Shown in pieces: positions 9,133 through 19,588 of a DNA stretch of 64,000 nucleotides. A program made the position numbers and the translations under genes. The DNA is taken from assembly GCF_900105255.1 (NCBI RefSeq), contig NZ_LT629763.1, positions 62,001 to 126,000 of the forward strand. The letters run 5' to 3'. The notes beneath the pieces were generated by a model. The model ran no database searches. It saw only the letters and a program-made list of their open reading frames with translations, and was not told the DNA's origin. How positions within the stretch are numbered: the first letter of the stretch is position 1; each line of letters starts with the position of its first letter. This DNA comes from Halopseudomonas sabulinigri (lineage in GTDB: Bacteria; Pseudomonadota; Gammaproteobacteria; Pseudomonadales; Pseudomonadaceae).

Positions 9133-10218
9133 ATGTTGCAGTCCAAAGCACTGGGTGGTGAGCAAGTTTCGCTGGAATCCATTGAATGGTTGAGTAACCG
9201 ACGTCTGCGCCTGCTGGACCAGCGCAGGCTGCCGGATCGTATCGTCTATTGCGAGTGCAGTTCGGCGCCAGAAGTGGCTGAGGCTATTGCCAGTATGACG
9301 GTGCGCGGCGGGCCGGCGATCGGCATAGCCGCAGCCTATGGTATCGCCCTGGCAGCCCAGGCCATTGGCGCCAGCGAGGACTGGAACGCCGCTCTGGCGG
9401 CCGATTTTGAGTTGCTGGAAGGCGCTCAATCCACGGCGATCAGCCTGACCTGGGCGCTGGGCATCATGCGCGAAACGCTGCGCAAACTGACCCTGCAGCA
9501 AGACGTGCCGGCGCGCTTGCTGCAGGCGGCAATTGCAGTGCACGAAAGTGATCGCGAGGCCAATCGCAGCATGGCGCGGTTTGGTGTGCAGATACTCGGG
9601 CGACGGCACAAGAAGCCGCAGAGAATCATGCTGCACTCCAACGACGGTGCCTTGGCCAGCGGTGGTGTTGGTACTGCGCTGGGCGTGGTGAGTGCCGCGC
9701 ACGAGGCAGGCTTGGTAGAGCGGGTTTATATCAGCGAGACCCGGCCGCTGCTGCAGGGGGCGCGCTTGACCGCGTGGGAGTTGGCACAGGCAGGCGTGCC
9801 GGCACAATTGCACATCGACAGCGCCGCTGCGCATCTGATGAAAAGTGAGGATATCAACTGGGTCGTGGTTGCGGCTGACCGGATCGCGGCCAACGGTGAT
9901 GCGATCTGCAAGATCGGTACCTATGCCTTGGCAGTGCTGGCCATGCACCATGGTTTGCGGTTCATGGTTGTAGCCTCCAGCTCCTGTATCGATCTGAGCC
10001 TGGAAGTCGGGGACGACCTGCCGCTGGAGGAGCGATCCAGTCGTGAGTTATTGCAATTGGGTGAGCGCAATATTGATACCGGAACACCGGTCAGCAACCC
10101 GGTATTCGATGTCACCCCGGCGGACCTGATTGATGTGATTGTTACCGAGAAGGGCGTTATCGAGCGTCCGGACGAGAAAAAGCTGGCTGACCTGGTCAGT
10201 CATCGTCGCCTGCACTGA
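9133..10218 (+). CDS. mtnA: Methylthioribose-1-phosphate isomerase MtnA
   Basis: A 361-residue member of the eIF2B-alpha/MtnA family. [20 protein letters not shown] near residues 55-75 and the later [19 protein letters not shown] are signature segments, the latter containing the catalytic Asp. It isomerises 5-methylthioribose-1-phosphate to methylthioribulose-1-phosphate in the methionine salvage pathway in the cytosol. A strong AAGGAGAGC ribosome site precedes the ATG. It is divergent from mtaD, the enzyme two steps earlier, and is followed by a terminator before gyrA. None of the downstream salvage genes (mtnB, mtnC, mtnD) is nearby. Confidence 0.95.
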   Translation: MLQSKALGGEQVSLESIEWLSNRRLRLLDQRRLPDRIVYCECSSAPEVAEAIASMTVRGGPAIGIAAAYGIALAAQAIGASEDWNAALAADFELLEGAQSTAISLTWALGIMRETLRKLTLQQDVPARLLQAAIAVHESDREANRSMARFGVQILGRRHKKPQRIMLHSNDGALASGGVGTALGVVSAAHEAGLVERVYISETRPLLQGARLTAWELAQAGVPAQLHIDSAAAHLMKSEDINWVVVAADRIAANGDAICKIGTYALAVLAMHHGLRFMVVASSSCIDLSLEVGDDLPLEERSSRELLQLGERNIDTGTPVSNPVFDVTPADLIDVIVTEKGVIERPDEKKLADLVSHRRLH

Positions 10219-10243
10219 TGAAAAAGTGCTAAATGCCTCTGCT

Positions 10244-10273
10244 GGCTCCTGAGCGCGTCTCAGGGGCCTTTTC
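10244..10273 (+). terminator. Rho-independent terminator after mtnA
   Basis: GGCTCCTGAG pairs with CTCAGGGGCC around a short cgcgt loop and is followed by a TTTT run. It separates mtnA from gyrA. Confidence 0.65.
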
Positions 10274-10459
10274 CGCTCTGCTTAATGCTCCCTCCCCAGT
10301 CCTGTCTGTGGTATCCTGTGCGGCTTTGATCGGGCGGGTTGAGCGGTGCTGCGGCCAAATCGTCGCTGCCTTTACGGGCGAGCGCTTCCAGCCTCCTTGC
10401 AAGCTTGAATAATGCTATTGGCATCAATGAGTTGCCGACAATAAAAGGAATGCCGTTTC

Positions 10460-13114
10460 ATGGGTGAACTGGCCAAAGAAATCCTTCCAGTCAGTATTGA
10501 AGACGAGTTGAAGCAGTCCTACCTCGATTACGCGATGAGCGTTATTGTCGGGCGGGCATTGCCGGACGTGCGTGATGGCCTCAAGCCGGTGCATCGGCGC
10601 GTGCTGTTCGCCATGAGCGAACTGAACAACGACTGGAACAAGCCCTACAAGAAGTCGGCCCGTGTGGTCGGTGACGTGATCGGTAAATATCACCCGCATG
10701 GTGACTCCGCCGTATACGACACTATCGTTCGTATGGCGCAGCCGTTCTCGCTGCGCTATCTGCTGGTCGATGGTCAGGGCAACTTCGGTTCGGTCGATGG
10801 CGACAACGCCGCCGCCATGCGATACACCGAAATCCGCATGACCAAGCTGGCCCACGAGCTACTAGCTGATCTGGATAAAGAAACCGTCGACTGGGTGCCC
10901 AACTACGACGGCACCGAGCAGATCCCGGCCGTGCTGCCAACCAAGGTGCCGAACCTGCTGATCAACGGCTCCAGTGGTATTGCCGTCGGCATGGCGACCA
11001 ACATTCCGCCGCATAACCTGACCGAAGTGGTCAATGGCTGCCTGGCCTTGATTGCCAATCCGGATATGTCCATCGACGATCTGATGGAATACATCCCGGG
11101 GCCCGACTTCCCTACGGCCGGTATCATCAACGGTCGCGCCGGCATCGTCGAAGCCTACAAGACCGGCCGTGGCCGCATTTACGTGCGTGCGCGCTGCGAG
11201 ATTCAGGACATCGACAAGGTCGGTGGCCGCCAGCAGATCATCATTCACGAGCTGCCTTATCAATTGAACAAGGCGCGGTTGATCGAAAAGATCGCCGAGC
11301 TGGTAAAAGAGAAGAAGATCGAAGGCATTTCCGAGCTGCGCGACGAGTCTGACAAGGACGGTATGCGCGTGGTGATCGAGCTGCGTCGCGGCGAAGTCGC
11401 CGAGGTCGTGCTCAACAACCTTTACCAGCAAACCCAGATGCAGGGCGTGTTCGGTATCAACATCGTTGGTCTGCTCGACGGTCAGCCGCGCATTCTCAAC
11501 CTGAAAGAGCTGCTCGATGCCTTCGTGCGTCACCGCCGCGAGGTGGTTACCCGCCGTACCGTGTTCGAATTGCGCAAGGCGCGTGAACGTGGCCACATTC
11601 TGGAAGGTCAGGCGGTAGCGCTGTCGAACATCGACCCGGTTATCGAGTTGATCAAGAAGTCGCCCACCCCGGCCGATGCCAAGGTCGCGCTGATCGCCAA
11701 GGCCTGGGAACCGGGTGCCGTGGTCGAAATGGTCGAACGCGCCGGTGCCGAATCTTGCCGCCCCGACGGTCTGGATGAGCAGTACGGTCTGCGTGAAGGC
11801 AAGTACTACCTGTCGCCTGAGCAGGCCCAGGCTATTCTCGAGCTGCGCCTGCACCGTCTGACAGGCCTCGAGCATGAAAAGCTGCTCAGCGAGTATCAGG
11901 AGATCCTCAAACAGATTGGCGAACTGCTGCGCATCCTCAATAGCGAAGAGCGGCTGATGGAAGTCATCGTCGAGGAGCTGGAACAGATTCGCGACAATTA
12001 CGGCGACGCGCGTCGTACCGAAATCGTCGCTTCGCGCATGGATCTGACCATTGCCGACCTGATTACTGAAGAAGACCGCGTGGTGACCATCTCCCACGGC
12101 GGTTACGCCAAGAGTCAGCCGCTGGCCGATTACCAGGCGCAGCGCCGGGGTGGTCGCGGCAAGGCGGCAACCGGCGTGAAGGACGAAGATTACGTTTCGC
12201 ATCTGCTGGTTGCGCACAGTCACACCACGTTGTTGCTGTTCTCCAGCCGCGGCAAGGTGTATTGGCTGAAAACCTATGAGATTCCCGAAGCGTCGCGTAC
12301 CGCACGTGGTCGCCCGCTGGTTAACCTGCTGCCGCTGGAGGAGGGTGAGTTCATCTCCACCATGCTGCCGGTCGACGAATACACCGAGGGCTGGTTCATT
12401 TTCATGGCCACCGCCAACGGCACTGTGAAGAAGACGCCCCTGGAGCAGTTCAGTCGTCAGCGCAGCGTCGGTCTGATTGCTCTGGATCTGGACGAGGGTG
12501 ACACCCTGATCTCGGCCGCGCTTACCAATGGCGAGCGCGAGATCATGCTGTTCTCCGACGGCGGCAAAGTGACCCGCTTCAAGGAAACCGATGTGCGCGC
12601 CATGGGCCGCACGGCGCGCGGTGTACGCGGCATGCGTTTGGCCGAGGGTCAGCGTCTGGTGTCCATGCTGATTGCCGAGGCCAATACGCAGATTCTCACC
12701 GCCTCGGCGCGCGGCTTCGGCAAGCGCACCGCGGTAGAAGACTTCCCGCAGTACAAGCGTGGCGGTCAGGGCGTCATCGCTATGGTCTCCAATGAGCGCA
12801 ACGGGCCGCTGGTCGGTGCGGTGCAGGTGGTAGACGGCGAAGAGATCATGCTGATCTCTGACCAGGGCACGCTGGTGCGTACCCGCGTCAGCGAGGTGTC
12901 CTGTCTGTCGCGTAATACTCAGGGCGTGATGCTGATTCGCCTGGCGGCAGATGAGAAGCTGGTGGGCCTGGAGCGCGTTCAGGAGCCTTCTGAAGAAGAG
13001 CTTGAGGCAATGGCAGAACTGGATGAAGAGGGTAACCCTCTGCCGGTGGAGCCAGCCGCCAACGATGGTGTGCCGAATGACGAAGAGCAGCAACCCTTGG
13101 ATGATCAGGAGTAA
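10460..13114 (+). CDS. gyrA: DNA gyrase subunit A
   Basis: An 884-residue GyrA. The catalytic Tyr is Y122 ([10 protein letters not shown]), and the quinolone-resistance region reads [10 protein letters not shown] with Ser83 and Asp87, i.e. no common resistance change. The C-terminal beta-pinwheel carries the GyrA box QRRGGRGK and ends in the usual acidic tail. With GyrB (elsewhere) it introduces negative supercoils using ATP. The ATG follows AAAAGGAATGCCGTTTC. gyrA leads the serC-pheA-hisC-tyrA::aroA-cmk-rpsA run with only two bases before serC, so gyrA and amino-acid genes are likely co-transcribed, as in other Pseudomonas. Confidence 0.98.
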   Translation: MGELAKEILPVSIEDELKQSYLDYAMSVIVGRALPDVRDGLKPVHRRVLFAMSELNNDWNKPYKKSARVVGDVIGKYHPHGDSAVYDTIVRMAQPFSLRYLLVDGQGNFGSVDGDNAAAMRYTEIRMTKLAHELLADLDKETVDWVPNYDGTEQIPAVLPTKVPNLLINGSSGIAVGMATNIPPHNLTEVVNGCLALIANPDMSIDDLMEYIPGPDFPTAGIINGRAGIVEAYKTGRGRIYVRARCEIQDIDKVGGRQQIIIHELPYQLNKARLIEKIAELVKEKKIEGISELRDESDKDGMRVVIELRRGEVAEVVLNNLYQQTQMQGVFGINIVGLLDGQPRILNLKELLDAFVRHRREVVTRRTVFELRKARERGHILEGQAVALSNIDPVIELIKKSPTPADAKVALIAKAWEPGAVVEMVERAGAESCRPDGLDEQYGLREGKYYLSPEQAQAILELRLHRLTGLEHEKLLSEYQEILKQIGELLRILNSEERLMEVIVEELEQIRDNYGDARRTEIVASRMDLTIADLITEEDRVVTISHGGYAKSQPLADYQAQRRGGRGKAATGVKDEDYVSHLLVAHSHTTLLLFSSRGKVYWLKTYEIPEASRTARGRPLVNLLPLEEGEFISTMLPVDEYTEGWFIFMATANGTVKKTPLEQFSRQRSVGLIALDLDEGDTLISAALTNGEREIMLFSDGGKVTRFKETDVRAMGRTARGVRGMRLAEGQRLVSMLIAEANTQILTASARGFGKRTAVEDFPQYKRGGQGVIAMVSNERNGPLVGAVQVVDGEEIMLISDQGTLVRTRVSEVSCLSRNTQGVMLIRLAADEKLVGLERVQEPSEEELEAMAELDEEGNPLPVEPAANDGVPNDEEQQPLDDQE

Positions 13115-13116
13115 TC

Positions 13117-14202
13117 GTGAGTAAGCGTCTGTTCAATTTCTGCGCGGGTCCGGCGGCATTGCCGGAAGCGGTATTGCAGCGGGCCCAGGCCGAGCTGCTC
13201 GACTGGCAGGGCAAGGGTTTGTCGGTTATGGAAATGAGCCATCGCAGTGACGAGTTTGTCAGTGTGGCCCAAACCGCCGAACAGGATCTGCGTGACCTGC
13301 TGTCGATCCCGGATAATTACAAGGTGCTGTTTTTGCAAGGCGGCGCCAGCCAGCAGTTCGCGCAGATTCCGCTGAACCTGATGCCTGAGGGCGGCAGCGC
13401 TGACTATATTGATACCGGAATCTGGTCGCGCAAGGCGATTGAAGAAGCCTCTCGATTTGGCGCTGTGAACGTCGCCGGCAGTGCCAAGGCGTACGACTAT
13501 TTCGCCATTCCCGGACAGAACGAATGGCAATTGTCGCAAGACGCCGCCTACGTACATTACTGCCCGAACGAAACCATCGGCGGGCTGGAATTCAATTGGG
13601 TGCCGCAGACCGGTGACGTTCCGCTGATTGCGGATATGTCCTCGACCATACTGTCACGCCCGGTGGATGTGTCGCAGTTCGGCATGATCTACGCCGGTGC
13701 ACAGAAAAATATTGGCCCCAGCGGTCTGGTTGTGGTGATCGTGCGTGAAGATCTGCTCGGCAAGGCGCGCTCCAGTTGTCCAACCATGCTGGACTATGCG
13801 GTGGCCGCGCAGAACGACTCTATGTACAACACGCCGCCAACCTTCGCCTGGTACCTGTCCGGCCTGATCTTCAGCTGGCTGAAAGAGCAGGGCGGTCTGG
13901 ACGCGATGAAACGTATCAACGACGCCAAGCAGCGCAAGCTGTATGCCGCCATTGATGCCAGCGAGCTGTACAGCAACCCGATCAACCTGGCGGATCGCTC
14001 CTGGATGAATATTCCCTTCCGCCTGGCAGACGATCGTCTCGATAAACCGTTCCTGGCCGGTGCCGAGGAGCGCGGCCTGTTGAACCTCAAGGGGCACCGG
14101 TCGGTTGGTGGTATGCGCGCGTCCATTTATAACGCGGTGCCTGAGGCTGCGGTGGATGCACTGGTGGCCTACATGGCCGAGTTCGAACAGCAGCACGGTT
14201 GA
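13117..14202 (+). CDS. serC: Phosphoserine aminotransferase SerC
   Basis: A 361-residue class V aminotransferase starting at GTG 13117, two bases after the gyrA stop with AGGAG upstream. FNFCAGPAALPEAVLQ at the start, QGGASQQFAQIP near residue 75 and GAQKNIGPSG near 195 (with the PLP lysine) are SerC signatures. It makes 3-phosphoserine from 3-phosphohydroxypyruvate, and the same enzyme serves pyridoxal phosphate synthesis. Its stop overlaps the region just before pheA, so translation of pheA is probably coupled. Confidence 0.97.
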   Translation: MSKRLFNFCAGPAALPEAVLQRAQAELLDWQGKGLSVMEMSHRSDEFVSVAQTAEQDLRDLLSIPDNYKVLFLQGGASQQFAQIPLNLMPEGGSADYIDTGIWSRKAIEEASRFGAVNVAGSAKAYDYFAIPGQNEWQLSQDAAYVHYCPNETIGGLEFNWVPQTGDVPLIADMSSTILSRPVDVSQFGMIYAGAQKNIGPSGLVVVIVREDLLGKARSSCPTMLDYAVAAQNDSMYNTPPTFAWYLSGLIFSWLKEQGGLDAMKRINDAKQRKLYAAIDASELYSNPINLADRSWMNIPFRLADDRLDKPFLAGAEERGLLNLKGHRSVGGMRASIYNAVPEAAVDALVAYMAEFEQQHG

Positions 14203-14207
14203 TTTCC

Positions 14208-15305
14208 ATGTCAGATGAAGACCAGTTGAAGGCGCTGCGCAAGCGTATCGATACCATCGACGAGAAGATTCTCGGCCTGATCAGCGAACGTGCCGCCTGT
14301 GCGCAGACGGTGGCGCAGGTAAAGCAGAAGTCGTTGCCGGCTGACGCCAAGCCGGTTTTTTACCGCCCTGAGCGTGAGGCCTGGGTGCTCAAGCACATCA
14401 TGGAGCTGAATCAGGGGCCGCTCGACAACGAAGAAGTGGCACGTCTGTTCCGCGAGATCATGTCGGCTTGTTTGGCCCTGGAGGAGCCGCTGCGCGTGGC
14501 TTATCTGGGGCCGGAAGGCACCTTCACCCAGGCCGCCGCGCTCAAGCACTTCGGTCACTCGGTAATCAGCGTACCGATGGCGGCGATTGACGAGATCTTC
14601 CGTGAAGTGGCAGCGGGCGCTGTGCAATTTGGCGTGGTGCCGGTGGAGAACTCCACCGAAGGTGCCATCAACCATACGCTGGACAGCTTCCTCGAGCATG
14701 ACATGGTGATCTGCGGCGAGGTCGAGCTGCGCATCCATCACCACCTGCTGGTCGGCGAAAACACCCGTGCGGACAAGATTTCTCGCGTTTACTCGCACTC
14801 CCAGTCATTGGCCCAGTGCCGCAAATGGCTCGACGCGCACTATCCCAATGTTGAGCGGGTTGCGGTGGCCAGTAACGCTGAGGCAGCCAAGCGCGTCAAG
14901 GGCGAGTGGAACTCCGCGGCGATTGCAGGGGATATGGCCGCTGAACTGTACGGCCTGACCAAGCTGGCGGAGAAGATCGAGGATCGTCCCGACAACTCCA
15001 CGCGTTTTCTGATCATCGGCAACCAGGCGGTACCGCCCACCGGCGACGACAAGACCTCGGTCATCGTTTCCATGCGCAACAAACCGGGGGCATTGCATCA
15101 GCTGCTGCAACCGTTCCACTCCAATGGTATCGACCTGAGCCGCATTGAAACGCGCCCATCGCGCAGCGGTAAATGGACCTACGTGTTCTTCATCGACTTC
15201 TTCGGCCACCAGCACGATCCGCTGATTCGCGATGTGCTGGAGAAGATCAACGATGAGTCGGTTGCACTGAAGGTGTTGGGGTCCTACCCGAAAGCGGTAC
15301 TTTGA
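14208..15305 (+). CDS. pheA: P-protein: chorismate mutase / prephenate dehydratase
   Basis: A 365-residue bifunctional protein. Residues 1-90 form the AroQ chorismate mutase (LKALRKRIDTIDEKILGLIS). Residues about 95-275 form the prephenate dehydratase, with YLGPEGTFTQAAA and the active-site NSTEGAINHTLD. The tail is an ACT domain with the phenylalanine-binding ESRP-type segment present as IETRPSRSGKW. It converts chorismate to phenylpyruvate and is expected to be inhibited by phenylalanine. I chose the ATG at 14208 over TTG 14199; it has no strong ribosome site and sits six bases after the serC stop, which fits coupling. Confidence 0.96.
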   Translation: MSDEDQLKALRKRIDTIDEKILGLISERAACAQTVAQVKQKSLPADAKPVFYRPEREAWVLKHIMELNQGPLDNEEVARLFREIMSACLALEEPLRVAYLGPEGTFTQAAALKHFGHSVISVPMAAIDEIFREVAAGAVQFGVVPVENSTEGAINHTLDSFLEHDMVICGEVELRIHHHLLVGENTRADKISRVYSHSQSLAQCRKWLDAHYPNVERVAVASNAEAAKRVKGEWNSAAIAGDMAAELYGLTKLAEKIEDRPDNSTRFLIIGNQAVPPTGDDKTSVIVSMRNKPGALHQLLQPFHSNGIDLSRIETRPSRSGKWTYVFFIDFFGHQHDPLIRDVLEKINDESVALKVLGSYPKAVL

Positions 15306-15396
15306 ATCGTCAGCGACAAGCTGCAAGCCGCACGCTGCAAGCAACTGCGGCCTGGTGTGACTTGAAGCTTGCTGCTTGTAGCTTGAGGCTTGTGTT
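15306..15396. repeat. AGCTTGAAGC-family intergenic repeat, copy 1
   Basis: The pheA-hisC spacer consists of alternating GCAAGC/GCTTG half-sites: gacaagctgcaagccgcac, then cttgaagcttgctgcttgta, then gcttgaggcttg. The left part and right part are partly complementary, so the transcript can fold. The same wording recurs between rpsA and ihfB (21335-21530). This is a known type of Pseudomonas intergenic repeat. It interrupts an otherwise tightly packed operon. Confidence 0.7.
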
Positions 15397-16509
15397 ATGA
15401 GTTGTGATTTCCTCTCCCTGGCGCGGCCAGGAGTGCAAAAGCTGTCACCTTATGTCCCCGGCAAGCCGGTAGAAGAGCTTGCTCGCGAGTTTGGCTTGCA
15501 GGCGCAGGATATCGTCAAGCTGGCCAGTAATGAGAACCCCATGGGGCCAAGTCCGGCGGTCAAGGCGGCTATCGCTGCGGCGCTGCCGGAGCTGACACGC
15601 TACCCGGACGGCAACGGCTTTGCCCTTAAACAGGCGCTCGCAGAGCGCCTGGGTGTTGCGACCGACAGCATTACCCTGGGCAATGGTTCAAACGACATTC
15701 TGGAGCTGGTTACCCGCGCCTTTGTCGGGCCCGAGCACGAGGTGATTTTCAGTGACCACGCGTTTGCGGTCTATCCGATCGTTACCCAGGCGGTCGGCGC
15801 CAAAGCGGTGTCTGTGCCGGCAAAGAACTGGGGGCACGATCTGGTCGCGATGGCGGCAGCCATTACCGAGTCGACTCGGCTGATCTTCATTGCTAACCCC
15901 AACAACCCAACCGGTACCTGGATTGAGCGGGCTGAGCTGGAGGTGTTTCTGGCGAAGGTGCCGGAGCGGGTGATTGTGGTGCTGGATGAGGCCTACACCG
16001 AATACGTTGAAACCGATGACGTACCCAACGGCATGGATTATCTGGCCCAGTACCCGAACCTGCTGGTCTCGCGCACCTTCTCCAAGGCCTACGGTCTGGC
16101 GGCGATAAGGGTAGGTTACGGGGTGTCGTGTGCAGCCATCGCCGATGCGTTGAATCGCGTACGTCAGCCATTCAACGTAAACGCATTGGCGCTGGCAGCA
16201 GCGCTGGCGGCTCTGCAGGATGAGGCCTACCTGATTGAAAGTCGGCGCCTTAACCGAGCTGGTATGCAGCAGCTGGAAGACGGCTGCGCCGCGCAGGGGC
16301 TGAGCTGGATACCGTCGCGCGGCAACTTTCTGGCGATTGATCTGGGGCGTGAGGCAGCGCCGATATTCCAGGCCTTGCTGCGCGAGGGTGTGATTGTGCG
16401 CCCGGTAGCCAATTATGGCATGCCCAACCATTTGCGCGTCACCGTTGGCCTGCCGGCAGAGAATCAACGCTTTCTGGATGCATTGAAGCGGGTAATGCTT
16501 CGTGGTTGA
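15397..16509 (+). CDS. hisC: Histidinol-phosphate aminotransferase (HisC2 type)
   Basis: A 370-residue class I/II aminotransferase. SNENPMGPSPAV near residue 45, NPNNPTGTW near 167, DEAYTEY near 200 and the PLP-lysine segment SRTFSKAYGLA near 227 are all present. It acts in histidine synthesis on imidazole-acetol phosphate. The same family also accepts phenylalanine and tyrosine precursors, which suits its place between pheA and tyrA::aroA. In Pseudomonas this is the second hisC copy (hisC2). Its stop overlaps the start of tyrA::aroA by eight bases. Confidence 0.95.
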   Translation: MSCDFLSLARPGVQKLSPYVPGKPVEELAREFGLQAQDIVKLASNENPMGPSPAVKAAIAAALPELTRYPDGNGFALKQALAERLGVATDSITLGNGSNDILELVTRAFVGPEHEVIFSDHAFAVYPIVTQAVGAKAVSVPAKNWGHDLVAMAAAITESTRLIFIANPNNPTGTWIERAELEVFLAKVPERVIVVLDEAYTEYVETDDVPNGMDYLAQYPNLLVSRTFSKAYGLAAIRVGYGVSCAAIADALNRVRQPFNVNALALAAALAALQDEAYLIESRRLNRAGMQQLEDGCAAQGLSWIPSRGNFLAIDLGREAAPIFQALLREGVIVRPVANYGMPNHLRVTVGLPAENQRFLDALKRVMLRG

Positions 16510-18745
16510 TGTAACAGGGGTGTCATCGACAGCTCCCACAATCGGGCGCCTGACGGTCGTTGGTCTCGGCCTGATCGGCGGCTCCTTCGCCAAGGGCATG
16601 CGGCAGAGTGGCCTGTGTGGTGAAGTGGTCGGTTGTGATCTGGATCCGATGTCGCGGCGCCAGGCAGTGCCTTTGGGCGTGGTCGATCGAGTGGTAGCCG
16701 ATCTGGCCGAAGCAGTGAAAGGCGCCGATGTGATCATGCTCGCAGTCCCGGTCCTCGGCATGCGCGCGGTGCTGGAGCAACTGGCCGGCTTGCCGCAGCA
16801 GAATGCAGTGATTACCGATGTCGGCAGTACCAAGGGCGCTGTGGTCAAGGCAGTAGCAGAGGTTTTTGGCGAGGTGCCGAGCCGGTTCGTGCCCGGTCAC
16901 CCGATTGCCGGCTCGGAAAAAAGCGGCGTTGAGGCGGCGCGGGCTGATCTGTTCAAGCACCATAAGGTCATTCTGACGCCGCTCGACAACACCTGCGAAC
17001 AGGCGCTGACGCTGGTACAGCAGTGCTGGCAAGCGCTGCAGGCTGATGTCGAGCAGATGAGTGTAGCCGACCACGACGAAGTGCTGGCAGCCACCAGTCA
17101 CTTGCCGCACCTGCTGGCATTCTCCCTGGTCGATACCCTGGCCGGGCGCAACGAAAATCTGGAAATCTTCCGTTACGCCGCCGGTGGCTTTCGGGATTTT
17201 ACTCGCATTGCTGCGAGCGACCCGGTGATGTGGCGCGACGTATTTCTCGCCAACCGGGACGCGGTATTGCGCAGCCTGGACGCCTTTACCCAGGATTTGA
17301 GCCGCTTGCGTGATGCGGTCGAAAGCCGGGATGCCAACACGCTCTTGGGCGTGTTTACCCGAGCCAAGTCGGCGCGCGAGCATTTCAGTACTATTTTGGC
17401 CCGTCGGGCTTACTTGGAACCTATGCAGACTAAATCGATCAATTTCGTCGCCAGCCCTGGCGGCAAGGTGCAGGGCAAGATTCGCGTGCCCGGCGACAAG
17501 TCCATCTCTCACCGCTCGATCATGCTGGGTTCGCTGGCCGAAGGCGTGACCGAGGTTGAAGGGTTTCTGGAGGGCGAGGACAGCCTGGCGACGCTGCAGG
17601 CATTTCGCGACATGGGCGTGGTGATCGAAGGCCCCCATCACGGTCGCGTTACCATCAATGGGGTCGGCTTGCACGGCTTGCAGGCACCTCCTGGCTCGCT
17701 CTACCTGGGTAACTCGGGCACATCCATGCGCCTGCTCTCAGGGCTGCTGGCCGGACAGGAGTTCGATACCGTGCTCACCGGCGATGCCTCCTTGTCCAAA
17801 CGCCCCATGGGTCGTGTAGCCAAGCCACTGCGAGAAATGGGTGCGCAGATTGAAACCGGCGATGAAGGCCGGCCGCCGCTGCGTATTGGCGGCGCCGGGC
17901 GCCTGATGGGGATGGATTACACCATGCCGATGGCCAGTGCGCAGGTTAAATCCTGCGTGCTGCTGGCAGGGCTATATGCCTCTGGCAGTACCTCGGTGAC
18001 CGAGCCGGCGCCTACCCGGGACCACACCGAGCGCATGCTCAAGGGTTTCGGTTATCCGGTCAAGGTCGATGGCGCAACCGTAACCATCGAGTCCGGCCAT
18101 ACGCTGAAGGCCTGCAAGATCGACGTGCCGGCGGATATTTCCTCTGCTGCCTTCTTCATGGTCGCAGCCAGCATCTGTGAAGGTGCTGACCTGCTGCTGG
18201 AGCATGTGGGCATCAACCCTACGCGTATCGGCGTTATCAACATCCTGCGTGAAATGGGCGGCAACATCGAGTTGACCAATGAGCGGGAAGTGGGTGGTGA
18301 GCCGGTCGCTGATATTCGCGTGCGCTATGCGCCGCTCAAAGGTATCGATATCCCGGTCGATCAGGTGCCGCTGGCGATTGACGAATTCCCGGTACTCTTT
18401 GTGGCAGCGGCTTGCGCCGAAGGCCGCACTGTACTGCGCGGCGCTGAAGAGCTGCGAGTCAAGGAGTCTGATCGTATTCAAGTAATGGCCGACGGGCTGA
18501 TCGCCCTAGGGGTCGCGGCCGAGCCTACGCCGGACGGCATTGTGATCAACGGCAGCAGTATCGGTGGTGGTAGCGTGGAAAGCCACGGTGATCACCGCAT
18601 CGCCATGTCCTTTGCAGTAGCGGCGCTGCGCGCCGAGGGCACCATTCAAATCAATGACTGTGCCAACGTGGCCACATCATTCCCGGACTTTGTCGGTTTG
18701 GCGCAGAGCGTCGGCATGCAGGTTCGTCTGGAGGAGAACGCGTGA
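16502..18745 (+). CDS. tyrA-aroA: Fused prephenate dehydrogenase / EPSP synthase (TyrA-AroA)
   Basis: A 747-residue fusion starting at GTG 16502. Residues about 15-300 are TyrA: the NAD-binding [23 protein letters not shown], and [11 protein letters not shown] are visible. Residue 308 onward ([14 protein letters not shown]) is a full AroA of about 440 residues with [24 protein letters not shown] and the later DGHRIAMS-type segment present as [11 protein letters not shown]. It therefore makes 4-hydroxyphenylpyruvate for tyrosine and 5-enolpyruvylshikimate-3-phosphate for chorismate. The fusion is known in Pseudomonas. The start overlaps hisC and the stop overlaps cmk, so it is embedded in the operon. 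Confidence 0.97.
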   Translation: MVDVTGVSSTAPTIGRLTVVGLGLIGGSFAKGMRQSGLCGEVVGCDLDPMSRRQAVPLGVVDRVVADLAEAVKGADVIMLAVPVLGMRAVLEQLAGLPQQNAVITDVGSTKGAVVKAVAEVFGEVPSRFVPGHPIAGSEKSGVEAARADLFKHHKVILTPLDNTCEQALTLVQQCWQALQADVEQMSVADHDEVLAATSHLPHLLAFSLVDTLAGRNENLEIFRYAAGGFRDFTRIAASDPVMWRDVFLANRDAVLRSLDAFTQDLSRLRDAVESRDANTLLGVFTRAKSAREHFSTILARRAYLEPMQTKSINFVASPGGKVQGKIRVPGDKSISHRSIMLGSLAEGVTEVEGFLEGEDSLATLQAFRDMGVVIEGPHHGRVTINGVGLHGLQAPPGSLYLGNSGTSMRLLSGLLAGQEFDTVLTGDASLSKRPMGRVAKPLREMGAQIETGDEGRPPLRIGGAGRLMGMDYTMPMASAQVKSCVLLAGLYASGSTSVTEPAPTRDHTERMLKGFGYPVKVDGATVTIESGHTLKACKIDVPADISSAAFFMVAASICEGADLLLEHVGINPTRIGVINILREMGGNIELTNEREVGGEPVADIRVRYAPLKGIDIPVDQVPLAIDEFPVLFVAAACAEGRTVLRGAEELRVKESDRIQVMADGLIALGVAAEPTPDGIVINGSSIGGGSVESHGDHRIAMSFAVAALRAEGTIQINDCANVATSFPDFVGLAQSVGMQVRLEENA

Positions 18746-19434
18746 CTGAACAAGCTATCCCGGTGATCACCATCGACGGCCCTGGCGGGTCCGGAAAGGG
18801 CACCATCGCCGGTTTGCTGGCCAGTCGGTTGGGCTGGAATCTGCTGGATTCCGGGGCCTTGTATCGGCTGCTGGCGTTCGCGGCGCAGAACCATGGTGTG
18901 TCGCTCACCAATGAAGAAGCGCTGGAGGCGCTGGCCGCGCATCTGGACGTGCAATTCGTCGCCGGCGATGACGCGCGCGAACAGCACATCATTCTCGAAG
19001 GTGAGGAAGTGACCCGTGCCATTCGCACTGAAGCCGCGGGTGCTGGCGCTTCCCAGGTTGCTGCCCTGCCGGCCGTTCGCGCGGCGCTGTTGCAGCGCCA
19101 GCGGGCTTTTCGCGAGGCGCCGGGCCTGGTTGCCGATGGTCGCGACATGGGTACGGTGGTGTTTGCCGACGCCCAATTGAAGGTTTATCTGACGGCCAGT
19201 GCTGAAGAGCGGGCCGGCAGGCGTCATAGGCAGTTGCTCGAAAAGGGTGAAGCTGCTAATCTGGCGAGTCTTCTCGATGAGATCGTTGCGCGTGACGATC
19301 GGGATATGAATCGCAGCGTTGCGCCTCTACGGCCGGCTGAAGATGCAATCCTGATTGACTCCACGCAAATGGACATCGAAGAGGTACTTGAAATGGTTCA
19401 TAAGGAAGCGCAAAAGCGCGACCTGCTGAACTGA
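18742..19434 (+). CDS. cmk: Cytidylate kinase
   Basis: A 230-residue kinase with the P-loop [11 protein letters not shown] at residues 10-20, [11 protein letters not shown] near 35, and [10 protein letters not shown] near 130. It phosphorylates CMP and dCMP in the cytosol. The GTG at 18742 overlaps the tyrA::aroA stop and has a very strong GGAGGAG ribosome site inside the aroA end. A 154-base spacer follows before rpsA. Confidence 0.97.
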   Translation: MTEQAIPVITIDGPGGSGKGTIAGLLASRLGWNLLDSGALYRLLAFAAQNHGVSLTNEEALEALAAHLDVQFVAGDDAREQHIILEGEEVTRAIRTEAAGAGASQVAALPAVRAALLQRQRAFREAPGLVADGRDMGTVVFADAQLKVYLTASAEERAGRRHRQLLEKGEAANLASLLDEIVARDDRDMNRSVAPLRPAEDAILIDSTQMDIEEVLEMVHKEAQKRDLLN

Positions 19435-19538
19435 TCAGGCTGCTCTATCCGGGCAACCAGCCAAACCGGAAAGAGCATTGATACCATCAACCCACGCAAG
19501 CTGGTGGCGTGGCGGGTAAGTGGCTGCACGGCGCGCTC

Positions 19539-19570
19539 TTGAGCGGCTGAGCGGTAGCTGCCTTTATACT
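19539..19570 (+). promoter_or_regulatory. Possible sigma-70 promoter for rpsA
   Basis: TTGAGC at 19539-19544 and TTTATA at 19563-19568 with an 18-base spacer lie just upstream of the rpsA ribosome site. A separate rpsA promoter is expected because ribosomal protein S1 must be made at high level. The match to consensus is moderate. Confidence 0.35.
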
Positions 19571-19588
19571 TAATTTACAGGATTCCAA

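Noticed and set aside
10706-10721. Fluoroquinolone-resistance change in gyrA
   Set aside because: Positions 83 and 87 are Ser and Asp, the susceptible residues.
10862-13093. 743-codon open frame opposite gyrA
   Set aside because: Antisense shadow of a highly biased GC-rich gene; no recognisable motifs, and gyrA is certain.
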